The position numbers and the translations under genes were made by a program. DNA of 64,000 nucleotides from Anaerolineae bacterium. GTDB taxonomy: Bacteria; Chloroflexota; Anaerolineae; Aggregatilineales; Phototrophicaceae. The notes under the pieces were generated by a model that saw nothing but the letters and a program-made list of their open reading frames with translations, searched no databases and had not been told where the DNA came from. Below are positions 1-8,422 of this stretch, in pieces (within the stretch, counting starts at the first letter, position 1; each line of letters begins with the position of its first letter). Where the stretch lies: the NCBI GenBank assembly GCA_030950085.1, contig JAUZRW010000029.1:1-64000 (forward strand). Reading direction: 5' to 3'.

Positions 1-251
1 GGTGGACCACCAACTATTATATCAATAGCATTTTTATCTAGACCATCAAAAAGATGTTTTGGTACAGCGTCAGACAAATCATCTAATAAGGTCTTTGCGT
101 TTGAGTGATTATGCGAAAAAGTACACAGAGCATCTTCCCAATTATCTACACCCAAAATAATCTTAAAACCTGCATTTTGGAAACCCAAAGACAAGCCACC
201 GCAACCGCAGAACAAGTCAACAACAGTAGGTGATTGGCTATTATAATACAT
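1..251 (-). CDS. DNA (cytosine-5-)methyltransferase, N-terminal part (cut by window edge)
   Basis: Reading the minus strand from the ATG at 251 gives about 83 residues with the motif I signature DLFCGCGGLSLGF (SAM binding) near residue 13. It ends at the window edge in VGGPP, the beginning of motif IV, whose next residues normally include the catalytic PCQ cysteine. This order is diagnostic of C5 cytosine DNA methyltransferases. The product would methylate cytosine at a specific DNA site, either as the modification half of a restriction-modification system or as an orphan enzyme; the partner genes lie outside the window. An AAAGG ribosome site sits about 9 bases before the ATG. Confidence 0.9.
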   Translation of the reverse strand, partial: MYYNSQSPTVVDLFCGCGGLSLGFQNAGFKIILGVDNWEDALCTFSHNHSNAKTLLDDLSDAVPKHLFDGLDKNAIDIIVGGP

Positions 252-273
252 AGTTGGAATACCTTTATTAAGC

Positions 274-299
274 AAAACACCCCTAACGGGGCGCTTTTT
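274..299. terminator. Terminator hairpin between tRNA-His and the C5-methyltransferase
   Basis: A six-pair GC-rich stem (CACCCC with GGGGCG, loop TAAC) has T-runs on both sides, so it could stop transcripts in either direction. It probably ends the tRNA-His transcript before the methyltransferase gene. Confidence 0.55.
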
Positions 300-348
300 G
301 TGATATAGTGGGGTTGTCCCCCATAAATTTTTTAGCCTCTTAGCTGAG

Positions 349-421
349 GGTGGATGAAGGGACTTGAACCCTCAACCGCCTGAACCACAATCAGGTGCTC
401 TGCCATTGAGCTACATCCACC
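349..421 (-). tRNA. tRNA-His (anticodon GTG)
   Basis: The minus strand folds as a complete cloverleaf: acceptor GTGGATG with CATCCAC, a D-arm, an anticodon stem CCTGA/TCAGG around the loop TTGTGGT (anticodon GTG, His) and a T-arm with GTTCAAGTC. The extra 5' G (base 421) faces a C discriminator (base 349), as expected for tRNA-His, whose G-1 is the identity element for histidyl-tRNA synthetase. CCA is not encoded. Confidence 0.95.
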
Positions 422-437
422 ATATGAAGTTGTGCAT

Positions 438-446
438 AGTATAGCA
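438..446 (-). promoter_or_regulatory. Extended -10 promoter of tRNA-His
   Basis: The minus strand reads TGCTATACT, an extended -10 box, about 17 bases before the tRNA. No good -35 hexamer is seen. The same nine bases precede the tRNA-Pro gene at 11853. Confidence 0.55.
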
Positions 447-520
447 CGGTCACGTAATAAAGGCTAGGGGGAATTTCCGTAATTTTCAGCGCGTAACAGG
501 TCAAGACATGCCAGAAGAGA

Positions 521-1177
521 TTATTTTGTCTTTGTTAGAATCACCAGTTGGGCAATGCTATTGCGACAAGGTGTCTCGGTAGTCTGTACATCAAAACCAT
601 AGCCTTCAAAATAGGGTGCGGCGTTGGTCTGATTTTCGTCGCGCTGCCCTGTAATTTCATAGAGCCACTCCAAAAACGATTGCACAATACCACTTCCCGT
701 AAACATACCGTTCAGCACAATCACAAAACAGCCGTCATCTTGTAAAATACGATGTACCTCGCGCAATGTTGTCGCTTGCATAATAAAATCTGTCGGGAAG
801 GTCGTCACCACTGCAGCGAATGTTTCATCAGCAAATGGGAGTTGTTGCGCCATGCCCTGCGCCAATTGTGCTTGATAACCTCGTTTTCGTAATTTGCGCT
901 GCGTGATATGTCCCATCGCTGTGGATAAATCATAACCCGTCACAGTATATCCAGCTTCATGCAAATCGAGATGCAGATTACCTGTGCCGTGTGCAATTTC
1001 CAGAATCTGCCCTGATGATGGTTTAGGTAGATAACCGAGTGCTGAACGCTGCCAGCACTGCCACACCCCTAGCGAGACAATCCAACTCACCCAATCATAG
1101 GTAAAAGCCAATTCGTTATAGAGCAGCTGAAAGCCAAAGCGAATCAACCGCCACCACAGATTTTTCAAAGTTTGCAT
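521..1177 (-). CDS. Class I SAM-dependent methyltransferase
   Basis: A 218-residue protein with the SAM-binding motif I LEIAHGTGNL at about residues 59-68 and the acidic motif GYDLS about 20 residues later. This is the layout of Methyltransf_11/UbiE-like small-molecule methyltransferases. The substrate cannot be told from sequence. The hydrophobic N-terminus (residues 8-45) may contact a membrane or lipid substrate. Its ATG overlaps the stop of the upstream phosphodiesterase gene (TAATG), so the two are probably translated in a coupled way; a lipid substrate would fit that partner, but this is inference. Confidence 0.8.
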   Translation of the reverse strand: MQTLKNLWWRLIRFGFQLLYNELAFTYDWVSWIVSLGVWQCWQRSALGYLPKPSSGQILEIAHGTGNLHLDLHEAGYTVTGYDLSTAMGHITQRKLRKRGYQAQLAQGMAQQLPFADETFAAVVTTFPTDFIMQATTLREVHRILQDDGCFVIVLNGMFTGSGIVQSFLEWLYEITGQRDENQTNAAPYFEGYGFDVQTTETPCRNSIAQLVILTKTK

Positions 1178-1944
1178 TAACGCAGTGCCTTCAAAATCAC
1201 ATCGGGGTTATCTGTGATGATACAATGCACGCCCATTAAACGCAGTTGTCGCGCTCGTGCAGCCTCATTGACTGTCCAAGTATTGACGTATTTACCTGTT
1301 TCTTTGGCATATTCCATCTGCCGATTTTCAATCATGGTATGATGCCAATGTTCGGCATGATAATCTTCAGGAATGAGAATCGGTTGTGTGACTTCAAAGC
1401 GAGTATATGGAAATTGCAAATAGCCACGCGGAATATCTGGTGCGATGGTTTTCATGCGTTGGATATTAACAGGAGTAAAAGACGAAATAATCACTCGTTC
1501 TTGCATCTTATTTCGCAATATACAATCGGCAATAGCTTGTTCAATAGAGGCATCCGGCAAGTCATAGACCTTAATTTCCACGTTCACAATTAGCGATTGC
1601 CCCACCGCCTGAAACACCTCATCCAAAGTGGGGATTCTTAGTCCGGTAAATTTCGGGTCAAACCAACTACCAGCATCCAATGATTTCAATTCATCTAGTG
1701 ATTTTGAGACCACTTTGCCCGTACCATCAGTGGTCTCATCCACCGTGTAATCATGCAGAATGACCAATTCGCCATCGCTCGAAAATTGTACGTCTAATTC
1801 AATGCCGTGAGCGCCTTGTTCGGCAGCTAGTTCAAAGGCAGTAATGGTATTCATCGGAGCATAGGCTTTTGCTCCCCGATGTCCGAATACCAGTGTTGTA
1901 TCGCCATCCCCATATATTTGCCTTAATACATCCATTGCATCCAT
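1177..1944 (-). CDS. Glycerophosphodiester phosphodiesterase
   Basis: A 255-residue GDPD-family TIM-barrel enzyme that hydrolyses glycerophosphodiesters to glycerol-3-phosphate and an alcohol. It has the family markers in order: GHRG near residue 21 (catalytic His), the NT pair, ELDVQ (metal-binding Glu and Asp near residues 49-51) and LHD near residue 63 (second catalytic His). There is no signal peptide, so it should be cytoplasmic. The ATG at 1944 is preceded by GAGGAC at a good distance. It lies 45 bases upstream of the methyltransferase partner's reading direction and just downstream of the SUF genes, but its function is unrelated to SUF. Confidence 0.9.
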   Translation of the reverse strand: MDAMDVLRQIYGDGDTTLVFGHRGAKAYAPMNTITAFELAAEQGAHGIELDVQFSSDGELVILHDYTVDETTDGTGKVVSKSLDELKSLDAGSWFDPKFTGLRIPTLDEVFQAVGQSLIVNVEIKVYDLPDASIEQAIADCILRNKMQERVIISSFTPVNIQRMKTIAPDIPRGYLQFPYTRFEVTQPILIPEDYHAEHWHHTMIENRQMEYAKETGKYVNTWTVNEAARARQLRLMGVHCIITDNPDVILKALR

Positions 1945-1989
1945 CTAAAAGTCCTCATTTTTAAGTCATTCTGCACAAATTATACCCCG

Positions 1990-2310
1990 TTAATCCAAAT
2001 TCAAGCCAACTTGCACGTCATTACCTTCGACCTTGACTGGGAAAATGCGAATCGGTGAAAATGCCGGGGCTGTCAATGCCTCGCCAGAACGAATATCAAA
2101 GGTCGCACTATGTTTTGGACATTCTAGTATGCAACCATCCAATTCACCCTCATGGAGTTCGTATTCTTCGTGGCTACACATATTCTCAACAGCATAATAT
2201 GTGCCATTCACATTCATTAAAAGAATACTCATGGTTTCTAAATCGAAGACTTCACGGCTGCCGGATGGAAGTTCATCTACTGTACAAAACGTCACATATT
2301 GCAACGCCAT
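1990..2310 (-). CDS. Rieske-type [2Fe-2S] ferredoxin of the SUF operon
   Basis: A 106-residue single-domain Rieske protein. The cluster ligands are C45-x-H47 and C64-x2-H67 (CSH and CPKH), the usual CxH...CxxH pattern. Such small Rieske proteins are often encoded at the end of sufBDSU-type operons, annotated as non-haem iron oxygenase ferredoxin subunits. It probably carries electrons or supports the Fe-S assembly machinery, though its exact role there is not established. It starts directly after the sufU stop (TAA ATG) and is the last gene of the operon. Confidence 0.85.
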   Translation of the reverse strand: MALQYVTFCTVDELPSGSREVFDLETMSILLMNVNGTYYAVENMCSHEEYELHEGELDGCILECPKHSATFDIRSGEALTAPAFSPIRIFPVKVEGNDVQVGLNLD

Positions 2311-2709
2311 TTATTCTTCATCCTCAATTTTTTCCCACTGTTTCTGTCCCAATGCACCGACAATCAGCGTTTTCAGTGACAATGTAGCGCACTTCACGCG
2401 GTTAATCGTCAAGGGAATACCAATCATATCAAGTACAATCTGTTTATCCAATTTACGCGCTTCATCCATCGACATGCCGACTAATTCATCGCCCAACATT
2501 GAAGCCGAAGCCTGACTAATCGCACAGCCATCACCATCCCAGCCCACTTTGCGGATAATACCGTCTGCATCAATTGTAAGAGTCAGTTGCAGATGGTCGC
2601 CACATAGCGGATTGTCTTCGGCATGGTCAAAATCGGGATTTTCTAGCAAACCCCAATTATGTCCATTTTTGGCATGGTCGAGAATCATCTCACGATACAT
2701 ATCTTCCAT
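2311..2709 (-). CDS. sufU: SufU sulfur-transfer / scaffold protein
   Basis: A 132-residue NifU/IscU-fold protein. The three conserved cysteines are C36 (NPLCGD), C62 (DGCAIS) and C107 (KCATL), with D38 next to the first. In SufU-type systems this protein accepts persulfide sulfur from SufS in a zinc-dependent exchange and passes it to the SufBCD complex. It starts 16 bases after sufS and its stop abuts the Rieske start, so all three are one transcript. Confidence 0.93.
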   Translation of the reverse strand: MEDMYREMILDHAKNGHNWGLLENPDFDHAEDNPLCGDHLQLTLTIDADGIIRKVGWDGDGCAISQASASMLGDELVGMSMDEARKLDKQIVLDMIGIPLTINRVKCATLSLKTLIVGALGQKQWEKIEDEE

Positions 2710-2725
2710 GTTTTATCTTGCTCCC

Positions 2726-3973
2726 TTAGAAAATGAGCTTATCTTTCACTTTTTCCAGTGTTTCTGCAAGCATATCAATTTCTTCCAATGTGTTGTAGAG
2801 GTAGAAACTAGCGCGAGCAGTTGCATTGACATTGAGCAATTGATGTAGAGGCATGGCACAATGATGACCTGCCCGTACTGCAATGCCATAAGAGTCGAGT
2901 ACCTGTGCCACATCATGAGCATGTGCGCCATTTATAGTAAAGGCTGCAACTGCCCCTTTTTGTGTTGATGGGGGACCATAAACTGTCAAACCCGCTACTT
3001 CTGCCAATCTATCAAGCGCATATTCCGTCATGATTTGCTCGTGCTGATGAATCTTATCCATGCCAATACTGCTCAAGTAATCGACTGCCAATCCTAAACC
3101 AATCGCAGGTGCAATCGACGGTGTACCGGCTTCAAATTTGTACGGCAAATCATTCCATGTACTGCCTTCTAGTGTCACTCGCGCAATCATATCGCCACCC
3201 CCCATATACGGTGGCATATCGTCTAAGATATCGCGCTTGCCATAGAGAATTCCGATTCCAGTGGGTCCTAGCATTTTATGACCGCTAAAGGCGAAAAAGT
3301 CACAGTCTAAGTCTTGCACATTAACAGGCATGTGCGGAACACTCTGTGCCCCATCAATCAAAATCAATGCGCCTTGCTCATGTGCTAAGTGTGCCATTTC
3401 TTTAATCGGATTGATTGTACCGAGTACATTCGACGAATGCACGACTGTTACTAATTTCACGGAATTATCTTCCAGCAATTGGCGATAGGCTTCCATATCA
3501 AGTGTGCCATTGTCTAGTATTGGCACAAATTTCAGCATGAAGCCCTTTTCTTCTGCGAGGATTTGCCATGGAACAATATTGGAATGATGTGCCATAGCTG
3601 TCGATAATACAACATCCCCTACGCCGAGATTCTTGCGTCCCCACGTCATAGCAACGAGGTTGATACCCTCAGTTGTGCCGCGAGTATAGATAATCTCACG
3701 GTGGCTACTGGCATGAATGAAATCACGTACCTTCTTACGGGCATCTTCGTAGAGTTGGGTCGCTTGTTCGCTCAGTTGATAAATGCCCCGATGGACATTA
3801 GCGTGCGAGGTACGATAATAATTGGTCATGCCATCAATCACGAGATTCGGTTTCTGACTCGATGCGGCATTATCTAAGAATACAAGCGGTACATCATCAT
3901 GATGCGCTTGTTGCAAAATCGGGAAATCAGCCCTGATTGCCTCGACATCATATGGAAGTGTTGGTTTATTCAT
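2726..3973 (-). CDS. sufS: SufS cysteine desulfurase (PLP-dependent)
   Basis: A 415-residue class V aminotransferase-fold enzyme that removes sulfur from cysteine to form an enzyme persulfide and alanine. The PLP lysine is K233 in SGHKMLGPTG and the persulfide cysteine is C372 in AGHHCAMP, both as in group II desulfurases. Length is typical. It is followed at once by sufU, its sulfur acceptor. A strong terminator separates it from sufD upstream, so it may have its own promoter in 3974-4040; a TACAAT box with a weak -35 is there but not convincing. Confidence 0.95.
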   Translation of the reverse strand: MNKPTLPYDVEAIRADFPILQQAHHDDVPLVFLDNAASSQKPNLVIDGMTNYYRTSHANVHRGIYQLSEQATQLYEDARKKVRDFIHASSHREIIYTRGTTEGINLVAMTWGRKNLGVGDVVLSTAMAHHSNIVPWQILAEEKGFMLKFVPILDNGTLDMEAYRQLLEDNSVKLVTVVHSSNVLGTINPIKEMAHLAHEQGALILIDGAQSVPHMPVNVQDLDCDFFAFSGHKMLGPTGIGILYGKRDILDDMPPYMGGGDMIARVTLEGSTWNDLPYKFEAGTPSIAPAIGLGLAVDYLSSIGMDKIHQHEQIMTEYALDRLAEVAGLTVYGPPSTQKGAVAAFTINGAHAHDVAQVLDSYGIAVRAGHHCAMPLHQLLNVNATARASFYLYNTLEEIDMLAETLEKVKDKLIF

Positions 3974-4040
3974 AGACCATCCCTGCTATTTTCACACTTG
4001 GCATTGTAATAGTTTAATCATGGGTTATAAATTGCATGAA

Positions 4041-4073
4041 GAAAAAAGGCGTACCAGAATATTCAGTACGCCT
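4041..4073 (-). terminator. Intrinsic terminator between sufD and sufS
   Basis: On the minus strand an 8-bp perfect stem (AGGCGTAC/GTACGCCT, 11-base loop) is followed by a run of six T. It lies just after the sufD stop and would end, or attenuate, the sufCBD transcript before sufS. Confidence 0.85.
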
Positions 4074-4095
4074 CCAAAATTTGTACGAGGCAAAC

Positions 4096-5427
4096 TTAGC
4101 CTACGATTTTTGCTTCAATTTCCTCTGTTAAACGCTCACGCACTTTCTCAAACGGAATACGTTGTAACAGTTCATCGAAGAAGCCCGAAATCAGCATTAA
4201 TTGGGCATGTGGGCGTTCAATACCGCGACTCATCAGGTAGAAAATAGGCTGTTCTTCTAATGTGCCAAATGTCGCTGCATGAGAGCAAATCACATCGTCG
4301 GCTTCAATTTCTAAGCCGGGGATGCCATCCATACGGGCATCATCACTCAGCACGAGATTACGGCAAACCTGATAGCCGTCAATTTTCTGCATTTTGGGGA
4401 GCGACTTAATCATTCCCTGCCACAAAGTCCGAGCATTATCTTTCGCTGCCCCTTTGAACAACAAATCAGATGTTGTTAGCGGAGCATTATGATTCTGCTG
4501 TGTATCAAGGTCGAAAAATTGGTTCTTATCCGCAAAGAAGAAACCAGATACTCGTGCATTTGAGCCTTTGCCGACAATATCAACCTCGATAAAAGCCTTC
4601 GTTAGGCGGCTACCCATATTACCAATAACCCAATCCAGATTAGCATCGCGCCCAACAATTGCACGCTGATGACTGAAATCATAGGTCTCACGATTCCACT
4701 CTTGCAGCGAAACATAACGCAGATTCGCAGCATCACCAACAATGAGTTCTGTTCCACCAAAATATGCAGAGTGTTTTTCGGCTTCGGCGGAGGCATAATC
4801 GACTTGCACAGTACCTTGTGCATTTTCTTCGACAACGACCAGATTATGCAGCAGACTCGCGCCTTCTTTGGTATTGTAAATGACGACATGCAGGGGGAGT
4901 TCGGCAACTTTATTACGTGGCACATAGACAAAAACGCCGTTTTGCCATAATGCGGCATGTAAAGCAGCGAATTTGCCCATTTCTGCCTGAACTGCTTTGC
5001 CAAGATTAGCTTGTACAAGTTCACTATGTTCTTGAATAGCAGTGTTCAAATCAGTGAAAATCACTCCTTGTTCGGTCAATTCGGGAGCGACTTCATGGTG
5101 AACAACTTTGCCATCAACAAAAACAAGCAATCCGCCCTGTGTATCACCCACTAAGGGTTCGCGGTTTTTTGCAGGCACAACTTCTTCGCCGACACCATTG
5201 GCAGAAATCATCACATCTGCCTCCTGCCAGCGAATACTACGGTAATCTGTACGTCGCCACTCTTCTTCCATATGTGGCATCGGAGTCTGTTCATAGACAT
5301 CCCATGCAGCACGGCGAGCTTCGCATAACCATTGCGGCTCATTCTGTTTATCGCTCAGTGTCGTTACATCATCGCGGCTATAGCGCGGCTGTGTGAGTGC
5401 GTCGGAGCGTCTTTTAACAACAACCAC
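4096..5427 (-). CDS. sufD: SufD, Fe-S assembly scaffold subunit
   Basis: A 443-residue protein of the SufB/SufD beta-helix family and partner of SufB and SufC in the SufBC2D complex, where it is needed for iron entry. The C-terminal region has the family segment CSHAATFGTLEEQPIFYLMSRG-like (residues about 385-405, with the conserved Cys-Ser-His) and a helical end. It starts with GTG; an AAAGGAG ribosome site lies 11 bases upstream. It follows sufB after 77 bases that contain a palindrome. Confidence 0.93.
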   Translation of the reverse strand: MVVVKRRSDALTQPRYSRDDVTTLSDKQNEPQWLCEARRAAWDVYEQTPMPHMEEEWRRTDYRSIRWQEADVMISANGVGEEVVPAKNREPLVGDTQGGLLVFVDGKVVHHEVAPELTEQGVIFTDLNTAIQEHSELVQANLGKAVQAEMGKFAALHAALWQNGVFVYVPRNKVAELPLHVVIYNTKEGASLLHNLVVVEENAQGTVQVDYASAEAEKHSAYFGGTELIVGDAANLRYVSLQEWNRETYDFSHQRAIVGRDANLDWVIGNMGSRLTKAFIEVDIVGKGSNARVSGFFFADKNQFFDLDTQQNHNAPLTTSDLLFKGAAKDNARTLWQGMIKSLPKMQKIDGYQVCRNLVLSDDARMDGIPGLEIEADDVICSHAATFGTLEEQPIFYLMSRGIERPHAQLMLISGFFDELLQRIPFEKVRERLTEEIEAKIVG

Positions 5428-5464
5428 TGTTGTACTTTCTCCTTTATCTCATTCATTTAGGAAA

Positions 5465-5492
5465 GTAGAGGCATGGCGCACCATGTCTCTAC
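5465..5492. repeat. Palindrome in the sufB-sufD gap
   Basis: Twelve-base inverted arms (GTAGAGGCATGG / CCATGTCTCTAC, loop CGCA) form an almost perfect hairpin with one G-T pair. There is no T-run, so it is not a normal terminator. It resembles mobile intergenic palindromes of the GTAGxGxC type and may mark an mRNA processing or stability site. Confidence 0.6.
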
Positions 5493-5504
5493 GAAAATGT
5501 CAAT

Positions 5505-6960
5505 CTAGCCAATCGAACCTTCTAGCTGGATTTGAATCAGGCGATTCAATTCGAGTGCATATTCCATTGGTAATTCTTTCACGAGTGGTTCTAGGAAGCC
5601 GTTAACAATCATGGCATTCGCTTCATCTTCGCTCAAACCACGACTCATCAGATAGAAGAGTTGGTCTTCACCAATTTTGCTAACCGATGCTTCATGTCCC
5701 ATTGTGACATTTTGTGCATCAATTTCGATAGTGGGGTAAGTGTCGGAACGACTGATATCATCGAGTAGCAGCGCATCACAAACCACATTACTCTTGATAT
5801 TATCCGCGCCTTCCGCCACCTTGAGCAAACCGCGATAACTACCCCGTCCGCCATCTTTACCAATAGATTTACTGATAATCTGGCTAGTCGTATTCGGGGC
5901 AAGATGTGTAATTTTTGCACCTGCGTCTTGATGCTGTCCTTTACCTGCAAATGCAATAGATAACACTTCTCCGTGTGAACCCTCTCCCTTAAGTATTACT
6001 GCTGGATATTTCATTGTGAGCAAGGACCCAAGATTCGCGTCCACCCATTCCATTGTCGCATTCTTCTCAGCAACAGCACGTTTTGTTACAAGGTTGTAGA
6101 CATTATTTGACCAATTCTGAATCGTTGTGTAACGGCAGCGCCCACCATCTTTGATGATGATTTCCACCACTGCGCTATGAAGGCTATCACTGCTATAAGT
6201 CGGCGCCGTGCATCCTTCAACGTAATGAACATAGGCATCTTTATCAACAATAATCAGAGTCCGTTCAAACTGCCCCATATTTTGGGTATTGATGCGGAAA
6301 TAGGCTTGTAGGGGCATTTCGATATGCACACCGGGCGGCACATAAATGAATGAGCCACCTGACCACACTGCTGTATTGAGTGCTGAAAATTTATTATCGT
6401 TAGAAGGGATAATCGTACCAAAGTATTCTTTCACAATATCAGGATATTCGCGTAGGGCACTATCCATATCAAGGAATAGAACTCCTTTGGATGCCAAATC
6501 TTCCCGAAGATTGTGATACACAGATTCGCTATCGTATTGGGCGCTGACACCTTGCAGGTACTTCTGTTCCGCTTCAGGGATGCCAAGTTTATCAAAGGTA
6601 TCTTTGATTTCCGGTGGTACATCATCCCAATCACGTTCAGTTTTATCTGTCGCCCGCATATAATAGTAGATGCTGTCAAAGTCAAGTTGGTTCAAATCGC
6701 CGCCCCATTGTGGCGTGGGGCGTTCGAGAAATTCATGATAGGCTTTGACGCGAATTTCAGTCATCCACTCCGGCTCATTTTTCATGGCACTAATCTGACG
6801 GACTTTTTCCTCGTCCAATCCTTTTTCGCTGACGTAAGCATATTTCACGTCATCATCATGGAAACCATAGGTTTCATCATAAGAGGAACGAACGTCTTTG
6901 AGCGCACTTTCTTCGTCAGTTAATTGCTTTTCGCTCGGTACAAAATCTATATCTGTCATA
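5505..6960 (-). CDS. sufB: SufB, Fe-S assembly scaffold subunit
   Basis: About 484 residues, the usual SufB length, forming the central scaffold on which the cluster is built using sulfur from SufS/SufU and ATP hydrolysis by SufC. The C-terminal beta-helix half is recognisable ([21 protein letters not shown] region). I choose the ATG at 6960 rather than the GTG at 6968: GGAAGG lies 8 bases before the ATG, while it is too close to the GTG. It lies between sufC (41 bases upstream) and sufD. Confidence 0.95.
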
Positions 6961-7001
6961 GTTATCACCTTCCAGTCATTGGGGGATTAGTGTGCCATGG
7001 C

Positions 7002-7787
7002 TTATGCTTGTTCTGGCTGACCGTATTTTTCACGAAGCCAATCGTAGCCCTTTTCTTCCAATTGCAATGCCAACTCTGCGCCGCCGCTTTCCACAATCTG
7101 ACCGTGCATCATCACATGGACAAAATCGGGCGTAATATAGTCCAACATACGTTGATAGTGGGTAATGACAAGTGCGCCCATTTCGGGACCCGTCAGTTTT
7201 TGAATGCCCTCAGCAACAATCCGCAAGGCATCAATATCCAAACCAGAGTCGGTTTCGTCCATGATGGCGATTTTTGGTTCAAGAACAGCCATCTGCAACA
7301 CTTCGGCACGCTTCTTTTCACCGCCGCTAAAGCCTTCGTTGAGGTAACGTCCGGCAAAGGAATGGTCAACACCGAGGCTATTCATTTTTTCGCGCATCAT
7401 GCGAACAAATTTCGGGATAGGCATCCCTTTACTTTCGGGGTCTTCTGCTTTAAGACGAGCATTAATCGCGTGTCGCAAAAAGTTTGCCAGTGTCACACCG
7501 GGTATAGATACCGGATATTGAAAAGCAAGGAAAATACCGGCGCGGCTACGTTCGTCAGTATCCATTTCTAATAAGTCTTCACCATCTAGCAAGACTTCGC
7601 CAGCCGTAATTTCATATTGCGGATTGCCCATCAGCACATTTGCTAGTGTGCTTTTGCCAGAACCATTCGGTCCCATCAGAGCATGAACTTCGCCCTGTTT
7701 AATTGTCAAATTCACACCACGCAGGATTGATTCACCATTTGCTGCGACTTGTGCGTGTAGATTACGAATTTCAAGCGTTGTTACCAT
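7002..7787 (-). CDS. sufC: SufC, ABC-type ATPase of Fe-S assembly
   Basis: A 261-residue soluble ABC ATPase. Walker A is GPNGSGKST at residues 39-47, the signature is FSGGEKKR and Walker B is [12 protein letters not shown], the last two being the typical SufC wording. It energises SufB and SufD, not a membrane transporter. It is the first gene of the operon and sits behind a near-consensus promoter at 7863-7891. Confidence 0.96.
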   Translation of the reverse strand: MVTTLEIRNLHAQVAANGESILRGVNLTIKQGEVHALMGPNGSGKSTLANVLMGNPQYEITAGEVLLDGEDLLEMDTDERSRAGIFLAFQYPVSIPGVTLANFLRHAINARLKAEDPESKGMPIPKFVRMMREKMNSLGVDHSFAGRYLNEGFSGGEKKRAEVLQMAVLEPKIAIMDETDSGLDIDALRIVAEGIQKLTGPEMGALVITHYQRMLDYITPDFVHVMMHGQIVESGGAELALQLEEKGYDWLREKYGQPEQA

Positions 7788-7862
7788 GTAGGCTGTGCCT
7801 TTCTCTCATCTGATTTTAACGGAAGTTAACTTTTAGGTATACCCTACAGTCAAACTTTTGCT

Positions 7863-7891
7863 AGTATAGCAATCAGGGTCAAGGTTGTCAA
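7863..7891 (-). promoter_or_regulatory. Sigma-70-type promoter of the suf operon
   Basis: On the minus strand TTGACA, a 17-base spacer and TATACT are seen, a nearly ideal housekeeping promoter. It ends about 75 bases before the sufC ATG. No IscR- or SufR-like operator is recognised. Confidence 0.85.
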
Positions 7892-8049
7892 TAATGATGA
7901 TGAATATCTTTTATATTAATCTCATAAACTGTATAATACAGGGCATCAGCAGGATAGATATGTGATTAATGACAGTAAATTGACACTAAAATCAGCCTAT
8001 GATACGCTCCAATCATAAATGTACAATATAGTTGAGAAGGTAAGTTACG

Positions 8050-8355
8050 ATGACAGATGCAACAAGCAAAGTAGACGGTGTGCATGAAGCACTTCGCAGT
8101 GTGATTGACCCCGAAATTGGCATGAATGTGATGGAACTCGGTCTCGTCCGTGATGTCCAGATTATGGATGATAGCGCCCATGTCGTCATGATTATGACCA
8201 CACCATTTTGTCCGTATGCGCCGCAATTGCTTGAACAAACTCGGCGCACAGCACAAGATTTTCTCGGTGTTCCGACAACAATTGAAATGGGTATGGAGAT
8301 GTGGGACCCAAGCATGATGGAAGAAGGTGCGGCAAGCGATTGGGGACTCTTCTAA
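8050..8355 (+). CDS. sufT: SufT / PaaD-like MIP18-family Fe-S maturation protein (DUF59)
   Basis: A 101-residue single-domain MIP18 (DUF59) protein. It has the family features RSVIDPEIGMNVMELGLV near residues 15-33 and MTTPFCPYAP, with the conserved cysteine near residue 57. SufT proteins help deliver Fe-S clusters to client enzymes. It is transcribed away from the suf operon across a shared 262-base control region, which supports the SufT assignment over the phenylacetate-oxygenase PaaD role. A TATAAT box at 7932-7937 may serve it. Confidence 0.85.
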   Translation: MTDATSKVDGVHEALRSVIDPEIGMNVMELGLVRDVQIMDDSAHVVMIMTTPFCPYAPQLLEQTRRTAQDFLGVPTTIEMGMEMWDPSMMEEGAASDWGLF

Positions 8356-8422
8356 GATAAAAAGCGATTGGGCGCAGTATTATTCACCGCGCCCAAGAAT
8401 TTATTCTGAGTCTAGCCTCGCT

